The notes beneath the pieces are model-generated. The model was not told where the DNA came from and did no database searches. It saw only the letters and a program-made list of their open reading frames with translations. A DNA stretch of 19,220 nucleotides from an uncultured Clostridia bacterium (GTDB taxonomy: Bacteria; Bacillota; Clostridia; Christensenellales; Aristaeellaceae): contig CAKTUU010000039.1 of NCBI GenBank assembly GCA_934621505.1, positions 1-19,220 on the forward strand, given 5' to 3'. Below are positions 14,589 to 19,220 of this stretch, one piece after another. Positions within the stretch are counted from its first letter, which is position 1, and each line of letters opens with the position of its first letter. A program made the translations under genes and the position numbers.

Positions 14589-14627
14589 AGCCCGTTGACA
14601 AAGTCCGTCAACGGGCTCGTTTTTTCT
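14589..14627 (+). terminator. Intrinsic terminator of the coiled-coil/FakA-M operon
   Basis: AGCCCGTTGAC (14589-14599) and GTCAACGGGCT (14607-14617) form an 11-bp perfect stem with a 7-nt loop. TTTTTT follows at 14620-14625. Confidence 0.9.
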
Positions 14628-14661
14628 AAGCGGCACAATGGCTCGTGAAAAGGAGACCCCC

Positions 14662-15006
14662 ATGTCAACAAAAGGAATTATTCAAGCGTCGCTTGAGCTC
14701 TGGGGCAGCTCCATCTGCCTGATTTTACTGTTCGCCTCCATGCTGGACAAGGAATACAAGGGCGGCAGCAAGCGTTATCTGCCCGCGCTGTATGTATCGG
14801 TCGGGCTTACGCTGCTGTTTGACGCGCTGGCGTGGGTGTTTCGCGGCTGGCCGGGCGTTCTGGGTTATGTCATGGTACAGGTTTGCACCACCGAAACCTG
14901 CCAGCTTTACAAGACGGATGCGGACGGCTATGCAAAACCTGTTGAAACCTTCCTGCTTCCCAAAGAAGGCGGCAACCTGATTGTTGAACTGAGCGCCGCG
15001 CAGTAA
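14662..15006 (+). CDS. Short chimeric membrane ORF (sensor N-terminus joined to an unrelated tail)
   Basis: The 114-aa product has two membrane segments (about residues 12-28 and 46-65). It reads like the first part of multi-TM GHKL or GGDEF sensors found in Clostridia (ELWGSSICLI, FDALAWVFRGWPGVLGYVMV). At the point where such sensors continue with RISNF and more TM segments, the sequence switches to a soluble beta-like tail (KTDADGYAKPVETFLLPKEG) and stops. No output domain is present. I infer a deletion that joined the beginning of one gene to the end of another, near base 14890. An evolved small membrane protein cannot be excluded. The ATG at 14662 follows AAAAGGAG with a 7-nt spacer, better than the ATG at 14638. 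It has its own terminator but no clear promoter. Confidence 0.55.
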   Translation: MSTKGIIQASLELWGSSICLILLFASMLDKEYKGGSKRYLPALYVSVGLTLLFDALAWVFRGWPGVLGYVMVQVCTTETCQLYKTDADGYAKPVETFLLPKEGGNLIVELSAAQ

Positions 15007-15020
15007 GCGCGCCTCCTTCG

Positions 15021-15050
15021 GAGCGCATGCGTCAGGGCATGCGCTCTTTT
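15021..15050 (+). terminator. Intrinsic terminator
   Basis: GAGCGCATGC (15021-15030) and GCATGCGCTC (15037-15046) form a perfect 10-bp stem with a 6-nt loop, followed by TTTTCT. It closes the short membrane ORF. Confidence 0.88.
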
Positions 15051-15194
15051 CTGTCGAAGAACCTGTTTTCGGCAGAGTCGAAAACGCCCCGTCAGAGGGG
15101 TTCATTGACAGTCTTGGGCTTATGAGCTATGGCATGAGTCCTTTTTGACATAAAGAATTTGTTTTTTTCCCATCGTTTGTCCAATGAGATGCGT

Positions 15195-15200
15195 TATAAT
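15195..15200 (+). promoter_or_regulatory. Possible -10 element for the CXXC-tail/polyferredoxin operon
   Basis: A perfect TATAAT lies at 15195-15200, 36 nt before the ATG at 15237, but no good -35 sits 16-18 nt upstream. A consensus TTGACA at 15145-15150 is too far away. The upstream stretch 15051-15194 has two small hairpins (15065-15085 and 15087-15100) and no gene. Confidence 0.4.
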
Positions 15201-15236
15201 AAACGGGAAATTTGGAGAAACAGGAGGGATTATGGA

Positions 15237-16007
15237 ATGAACGAAGCGACCAGGGCGCGCCTGTCCCGCGCTTTGACGTGGGCGCTTGCGGCGGCAACGC
15301 TGCTTGTGGCGGCCCTGCTGATCAACCAGTGCGTGGACATCTATCTGCTCGGCATCGCTCCATCCAACCTGACGGAAACCGGCGTGTATATTCACCCGAT
15401 TTACAGCCGCGAAATTGTGGCTGAAAGTTTCGCTAAAATCGCCTGGTCTGTGTGGCTTTGGCTGGCGCTGTTGATCGCTGTGCTGCTGACACGGCAGTCG
15501 GCATGCCAGGCGCCAATCAAGCCCCCGGTGGCCAATCAGCTGGCGCTTTTGCAAATGCGGGCGGAAACCACGCCGGAAATGGCACAGGAACAGAAGAAGC
15601 GCAAGACGGTTTTCATTGTTTGCGGGGCGGTCTGCGCGCTATGCGCCATGCGGGTTTTGCTGTATATGGCCGACCTGTCGCACTTTGCCTCCAGAGATTT
15701 GGAGCCTGTCATGGGTGTGATGATGCTTCATATCGTGCCGTGGAATGCCCTGGCGTTTCTCTGCGTCATGATTGCCGAGCAGATGATCTACCAAAGCATG
15801 CTCAGCGAAATAGACCAGGCGAAGAAAGCGCCGAAGCGGCAGACTGAACCCGCTAAGACGCAAAGCACAAAGGCACGCAATATCACGCGCGCGGCGCTGT
15901 ACGCGGCGGCGGTCATCCTGCTGGCTGCAGGCGTGCTCAATGGCGGCATGCGCGACGTGCTGGTAAAAGCCATAAATATTTGTACGGAGTGTATTGGCCT
16001 TGGCTAA
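15237..16007 (+). CDS. Five-TM membrane protein ending in a CD1871A-like CXXC tail
   Basis: The 256-aa protein has five predicted membrane segments (about 14-38, 67-86, 123-145, 160-182 and 217-235) and charged cytoplasmic-type loops at 97-122 and 191-215. Its last residues, GGMRDVLVKAINICTECIGLG, match the pattern of the small CD1871A family of CXXC proteins, normally about 40-60 aa. There a single TM is followed by a CxxCIGxG end. Here that unit (last TM plus Cys249/Cys252) appears fused to a larger membrane domain. I chose the ATG at 15237, which has AGGAGG at a 9-nt spacing. Its stop overlaps the start of the downstream polyferredoxin-thioredoxin gene, so the two are translationally coupled. 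The likely role is a membrane partner in disulfide or FeS electron transfer. Confidence 0.8.
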   Translation: MNEATRARLSRALTWALAAATLLVAALLINQCVDIYLLGIAPSNLTETGVYIHPIYSREIVAESFAKIAWSVWLWLALLIAVLLTRQSACQAPIKPPVANQLALLQMRAETTPEMAQEQKKRKTVFIVCGAVCALCAMRVLLYMADLSHFASRDLEPVMGVMMLHIVPWNALAFLCVMIAEQMIYQSMLSEIDQAKKAPKRQTEPAKTQSTKARNITRAALYAAAVILLAAGVLNGGMRDVLVKAINICTECIGLG

Positions 16008-17499
16008 GAAGGTAAGCGCGTGGTGGGCGGCGCATAAGCCCTCCAAACGGCGGCTGATTCAGGTATATGCCGCCCTGCTCTACAATGCCCATATCAAGGG
16101 CTATATCAAAGGGGATATTTATACCGGCCACATCAAAAATTTCTGCGTGCCGGGCTTTAACTGCTATTCCTGTCCGGGCGCGATCGGCGCGTGCCCGTTG
16201 GGAGCGCTGCAAAACGCGCTGGCCTCCATGGATAAACGTGCGCCATGGTATGTGCTGGGCATTCTGCTGCTTTACGGGCTGACGCTGGGCCGCACCATCT
16301 GCGGCTGGATTTGCCCGCTGGGCCTGATTCAGGAGCTTTTCCATAAAATTCCCACCCCAAAAATCAAAAAAAGCCGCTTTACCCATGGGCTTTCCTACCT
16401 CAAATATGTGATTCTTGCAGTATTCGCCATTGGCATTCCGCTGGCATACAGCGTGCAGCGTTTCCCGGTCCCGGGCTTTTGCAAATATATCTGTCCGGCG
16501 GGTACGTTTGAGGGTGCGATGGGTCTGCTGGCCAATCCGGTCAACGCGGAAAAGTTCTCCATTCTGAATATCCTGTTCACGCGCAAATTTATCATCATGG
16601 TGCTGATTTTTACCGTGTGCATCTTCTGCTATCGCGCGTTCTGCCGCTTCCTTTGCCCACTTGGAGCGATTTACGGCATGTTTGCGCGGCTGGCTGTGGT
16701 GGGTGTAAAGGTGGAACCCGGCAAATGCACCAATTGCGGACGCTGCGTGTCCCATTGTCAGATGGATATCCGCCGCGTCGGCGACCATGAGTGCATCAGC
16801 TGCGGAAGCTGTATCGATGTTTGCCCGACCAAAGCCATCAGCATGAAGGCAGGCAAAATCGTGCTTATTACCAACGAAACGGGCAAGCCCGGCGAAACCT
16901 CGAAAAAGATGCAGAAGCGCCGCACAAGGTCGCTGATCGCCTGGGTGGTCGCGCTGGCGGTGCTTGTGGGCGTGGTTTATTTTGTCAACCGTGATACGGA
17001 AAACGACCAGGCGACGCCGGATGTGGCCGAGGTCACGGAAGAAACGAACGATGTGGTGGAAGATGACACGCCCATTGGCAAGGAAGTGGGCATGCGCTGT
17101 CCGGATTTCACCGTGCCGCTGTATGGCGACGGCGGAAACTATACCCTTTCGGAACATGGGGGAAAGGTGCGCGTACTCAATTTCTGGGCGACCTGGTGTA
17201 CGCCCTGCGTGGGTGAGCTGCCTTATTTCGCGCAGCTCTATCAGGAATATGGCGATACCATCGATGTGCTCGCCATGCATTCGGACATGGTAACGGATGA
17301 TGTGCAGGCCTTCATCGACGCGGAAGGACTGAACCTGCTCTTCGCCCTGGACGAAACCGGCGACGTGATCAAATCGCTGGGCGGTTCGACCCAGCTGCCC
17401 ATGACGGTTGTGGTGGATCAAAGCGGCAAAATCGTCTACAATCAGGTGGGCTCGGTCACCTATGAAAAGCTCAAGAGCTTGATTGAGCCGCTGCTGTAA
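16000..17499 (+). CDS. Polyferredoxin (NapH/YccM-like) fused to TlpA/ResA thioredoxin
   Basis: This 499-aa fusion begins with a NapH/YccM-type membrane part whose cysteine motifs recur: CYSCPGAIGACPLG (55-68), CGWICPLG (101-108), CKYICPAG (161-168) and CRFLCPLG (215-222). Two [4Fe-4S] ferredoxin clusters follow (CTNCGRCVSHC 243-253; CISCGSCIDVC 265-275). After KKMQKRRTR comes one TM (311-329), an acidic linker, and a TlpA/ResA thioredoxin domain with WCTPC (399-403). The positive-inside rule puts the ferredoxin part in the cytoplasm and the thioredoxin outside. The protein would carry electrons from a cytosolic donor across the membrane to reduce extracytoplasmic disulfides or peroxides. TTG at 16000 gives MAKK with GGAG 10 nt before; an in-frame TTG at 15994 is possible. 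It overlaps the CXXC-tail gene by 8 nt. Confidence 0.93.
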   Translation: MAKKVSAWWAAHKPSKRRLIQVYAALLYNAHIKGYIKGDIYTGHIKNFCVPGFNCYSCPGAIGACPLGALQNALASMDKRAPWYVLGILLLYGLTLGRTICGWICPLGLIQELFHKIPTPKIKKSRFTHGLSYLKYVILAVFAIGIPLAYSVQRFPVPGFCKYICPAGTFEGAMGLLANPVNAEKFSILNILFTRKFIIMVLIFTVCIFCYRAFCRFLCPLGAIYGMFARLAVVGVKVEPGKCTNCGRCVSHCQMDIRRVGDHECISCGSCIDVCPTKAISMKAGKIVLITNETGKPGETSKKMQKRRTRSLIAWVVALAVLVGVVYFVNRDTENDQATPDVAEVTEETNDVVEDDTPIGKEVGMRCPDFTVPLYGDGGNYTLSEHGGKVRVLNFWATWCTPCVGELPYFAQLYQEYGDTIDVLAMHSDMVTDDVQAFIDAEGLNLLFALDETGDVIKSLGGSTQLPMTVVVDQSGKIVYNQVGSVTYEKLKSLIEPLL

Positions 17500-17540
17500 A
17501 TGCAAAAGGGGCTTCCAAGTGCGGAAGCCTCTTTTTGCAT
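17500..17540. terminator. Intrinsic terminator after the polyferredoxin-thioredoxin gene
   Basis: GGCTTCC (17510-17516) and GGAAGCC (17523-17529) form the core stem, flanked by ATGCAAAA and CTTTTTGCAT, so it can work in both directions. It starts directly at the stop codon. Confidence 0.88.
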
Positions 17541-17681
17541 GAAAAGGAAACAGCGTATTGGCTATGCCTGCCTGGTGATTTCGCTTGCATGGACGGATGG
17601 TTTGATAGCCAGCTTTTTTTCTTTTTTGCGAAATAACGCAGGACAAATTGTTAAAAACCTGGGAATACCGGGAAGCCTCCA

Positions 17682-17757
17682 GATTTTTGTTCCGAAACCG
17701 GCAGCGTATATGCCGGTTTCGGCTGCCATGCGCAGTAAGACTGCGCTCTTTGCCGCC
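17682..17757 (-). repeat. Dispersed two-hairpin repeat, copy 2 (inverted relative to copy 1)
   Basis: Read on the minus strand it starts GGCGGCAAAGAGCG and ends with CTGCCGGTTTCGGAA followed by CAAAAATC, as in copy 1 at 6118-6197. Its hairpins are GCGCAGT/ACTGCGC (17730-17736/17740-17746) and a perfect 11-bp stem (17692-17702/17712-17722) with a 9-nt loop. The interval 17541-17681 before it holds a T-rich run (17613-17627) and no credible gene. Confidence 0.78.
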
Positions 17758-17764
17758 CGGGCAT

Positions 17765-18798
17765 TCAGGTGCTGATTCGATAGCGCTCCGGAGTCATGAC
17801 AAAGCGCAGGGGCTGGCCCGCCATGAAACGCTTCAGGTTGTCCAGACAGACCAGGTCCTTGCTGTCCAGCTGGCTGCCGTCAAAGCTCCATTCGTCATTG
17901 CAGATGGCATGAGAGGTCAGCAGCAGATTGGAGCATTGGCGGGCGGGATGGTCTGCGGGCAACCTGTCGTCGGTTTCCAGCACGTTCAGCGCAACACACA
18001 GACGGCCGCTGATGACTTCCTTCAGGGTCGCTTCCTGGTCAATGATGCCGCCCCGGGCCGTGTTAATCAAAATGGCGTGATCAGGCTGCATGGCAAGGCG
18101 CTCCGCTGTAACGGTGTGCCAGGTTTCCGGCGACAAACCGGCGTGAATGACAATGGCTTTGGAACGCTGAAACAGCTCGTCCAGACTGTCCAGTTTTTCC
18201 ACGCCTTCAGGCATTTGGGGCACATAGGGGTCATAGGCCACCAGCACCGGCTGGAAAAGGCGAATCATCTGTACAAACGACCGGCCAATGGCCCCATGCC
18301 GTAAATGCCCACCGGCAGCCTCCACAGGGACCCTGGATAAAGCCCGTCCGGCTTTCCCTGACCGCCTGCCTTCTGGCTGTCGTATTGCCCGTTCAGGCTT
18401 TTCAGCATGGATAGCAGCAGGTTCATGGCCCCTTCCGCCACACGGGGCGCGGTGGAATCGCCCCAGTTGGTTACCGTCAGGTAAGGGCTGTCGATCAGGG
18501 CTTGTGACACAAAGGTTTTCATCTCGCCGGTCACGTTGCAGATGTAGCGCAGCCTGCCCGGGTTCGTAGCCAGACTGTCCGGCAGCCGCGGGGTCTGCCA
18601 CATGGTCAGGATTACGTCGTATTGGCGAATCAGGTCGGCCAGTTCATCCTCCGTCATGGAAGGATCATGCAGGATGTCGTCCAGCTGGGCAATCTTTGCC
18701 ACCTCGCCCAGCAGGGCAATCTTTGCCGCCTCGCCAAGCAGGGGAGAGCAAACCGCCGGGTGCAGGGGATTGGTGATGTTGCGCGGACGCAGATATAA
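17765..18798 (-). pseudogene. D-isomer 2-hydroxyacid dehydrogenase, frameshifted and lacking a start
   Basis: Two frames together make one dehydrogenase. The first begins near 18798 with LYLRPRNITNPLHPAV and runs through YDVILTMWQTPRLPDS to VGIYGMG. The second resumes with GAIGRSFVQMIRLF and carries NTARGGIID (catalytic Arg), NVLETDD (Glu) and LLTSHAICND (His) before the stop at 17765. The break is the C-run 18292-18295 (GGGG on the coding strand), where one more G would restore GMGAIG. No ATG, GTG or TTG exists in frame between the upstream TGA and the first conserved residues. A 27-nt tandem duplication lies near the 5' end. The lineage is phosphoglycerate/hydroxypyruvate-reductase-like. 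It is probably decayed, although a sequencing error could explain the frameshift. Confidence 0.8.
18688..18741 (-). repeat. 27-nt tandem duplication (two copies) inside the dehydrogenase
   Basis: Bases 18688-18714 and 18715-18741 are the same 27-nt unit with two mismatches. On the coding strand they encode LLGEAAKIA followed by LLGEVAKIA. The insert keeps frame. Confidence 0.9.
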
Positions 18799-19049
18799 GC
18801 AACGGCACGAAGCCGCGGAGTCAGCCCTTCATCAAAGCGGGCGTAGGTATTGAAAATCAGCGGGATACCGCTGTCTGCCAGCCGTCGCTGCTCCTGCGCA
18901 TCCGCCAGTAAAAAGTGATTCTCCCATAATTCAATGCCGTCAAAGCCATCGTTTCGCAGGCGGGGCAAAAAATCACTGACGGCATAAGAAGGCTGGCGGG
19001 TGGTCCAGCGATTCTTTTCCAGGGCGATTGTGGCCAGATAAACAGCCAT
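18798..19049 (-). pseudogene. Sugar phosphate isomerase/epimerase (TIM barrel), N-terminal fragment
   Basis: About 84 residues are recognisable: MAVYLATIALEKNRWTTR, then FLPRLRNDGFDGIELWENH and IPLIFNTYARFDEG. This is the start of an AP_endonuc_2/xylose-isomerase-like TIM barrel, which is normally 260-290 aa. Similarity stops at RLRAVA near base 18798, and the frame then continues with out-of-register codons of the dehydrogenase (ICVRATSP...). About two thirds of the gene is missing. The ATG at 19047-19049 has GGGAGG 7 nt upstream and a promoter, so the fragment may still be expressed. In intact relatives such proteins act on sugar or inositol derivatives, and a 2-hydroxyacid dehydrogenase neighbour fits a catabolic operon. 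Confidence 0.75.
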
Positions 19050-19082
19050 ATGGAAGCCTCCCACGTTTTTGGCATATCACTA

Positions 19083-19111
19083 ATTATACAACGTATGCTT
19101 AAACCTGCAAA
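19083..19111 (-). promoter_or_regulatory. Sigma-A-type promoter for the decayed TIM-barrel/dehydrogenase locus
   Basis: On the minus strand, TTTGCA (19111-19106) and TATAAT (19088-19083) are 17 nt apart, with a leader of about 27 nt to the ATG at 19049. An inverted repeat TTGTC-N10-GACAA at 19152-19171 lies upstream and could be an operator. No gene start is convincing between 19112 and 19220. Confidence 0.6.
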
Positions 19112-19220
19112 GGGCGAATACGGCCATGTTGCGGGCCGGTTTTGTGTAGGTTTGTCAAACATATTGGACAATGAACTCAATGGGGGAAAGCCAATGGAGG
19201 GGCCTCATAGGTAAGATGTT

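Noticed and set aside
15145..15200. TTGACA at 15145 as partner of TATAAT at 15195
   Set aside because: The spacing is 44 nt, far outside the sigma-A range.
15937..17646. A 569-codon minus-strand frame opposite the polyferredoxin gene
   Set aside because: The + strand encodes unmistakable Cys motifs; the minus frame is His/Arg-rich with no domain.
17500..17775. A small + strand frame after the thioredoxin fusion
   Set aside because: It starts inside the terminator and its C-terminal half is translated repeat copy 2, so it is a spurious frame.
18688..18741. A CRISPR or longer minisatellite array
   Set aside because: Only two directly adjacent coding units exist, with no spacers.

Overview
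The window looks like chromosome of a mid-to-high G+C Bacillota, most likely a gut-type member of the Clostridia. The reasons are strong AGGAGG-type ribosome sites, frequent TTG starts, sigma-A promoters, a RecD2 helicase, ComF and DUF421 proteins, a CD1871A-type CXXC tail next to a polyferredoxin, and a secreted SH3/peptidoglycan-binding protein. No IS element, prophage, CRISPR array, rRNA or tRNA was recognised. Species cannot be named from the sequence alone.

Layout. (1) 1-606 is the 3' part of an extended SDR/epimerase. It is followed by about 200 nt of structured non-coding sequence ending in an intrinsic terminator (candidate ncRNA 641-852) and a second terminator. (2) 901-4543 (-) is a recD2-comF-DUF421 operon. 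It faces a histidine phosphatase (+), with overlapping divergent promoters between them. (3) 5290-6045 (+) encodes an unusual orphan protein. Its N-terminal half resembles the pyrimidine-binding domain of 2-oxoacid:ferredoxin oxidoreductase alpha subunits, and its C-terminal half is helical. A 22-bp hairpin and copy 1 of a structured repeat follow. (4) 6410-7785 (-) is a cupin plus a D-lactate-dehydrogenase-like 2-hydroxyacid dehydrogenase, divergent from an N-acetylhexosamine-kinase-like phosphotransferase (8028-9155, +). (5) 9289-11672 (-) encodes two secreted proteins: an SH3 + 2x PG-binding protein with a His-rich C-terminal domain, then an unknown exported protein. (6) 11952-15006 (+) holds a large unknown coiled-coil protein, a free-standing copy of the middle domain of fatty-acid kinase FakA, and a short chimeric membrane ORF. 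(7) 15237-17499 (+) is a two-gene redox unit: a five-TM protein ending in a CD1871A-like CXXC tail, and a NapH/YccM-like polyferredoxin fused to an extracytoplasmic TlpA/ResA thioredoxin. (8) 17682-17757 is repeat copy 2 in the opposite orientation. (9) 17765-19049 (-) is a decayed locus. A sugar-isomerase-type TIM-barrel fragment is joined, apparently by deletion, to a 2-hydroxyacid dehydrogenase that lacks a start codon and carries a 1-nt frameshift.

The best candidates for something undescribed are the single-chain ferredoxin-to-thioredoxin transmembrane reductase with its CXXC partner, the dispersed two-hairpin repeat, the ncRNA with competing helices at 641-852, the stand-alone FakA-middle-domain protein beside a large unknown coiled-coil protein, and the orphan KorA-like protein. 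All identifications come from reading motifs by eye; no database search was possible.
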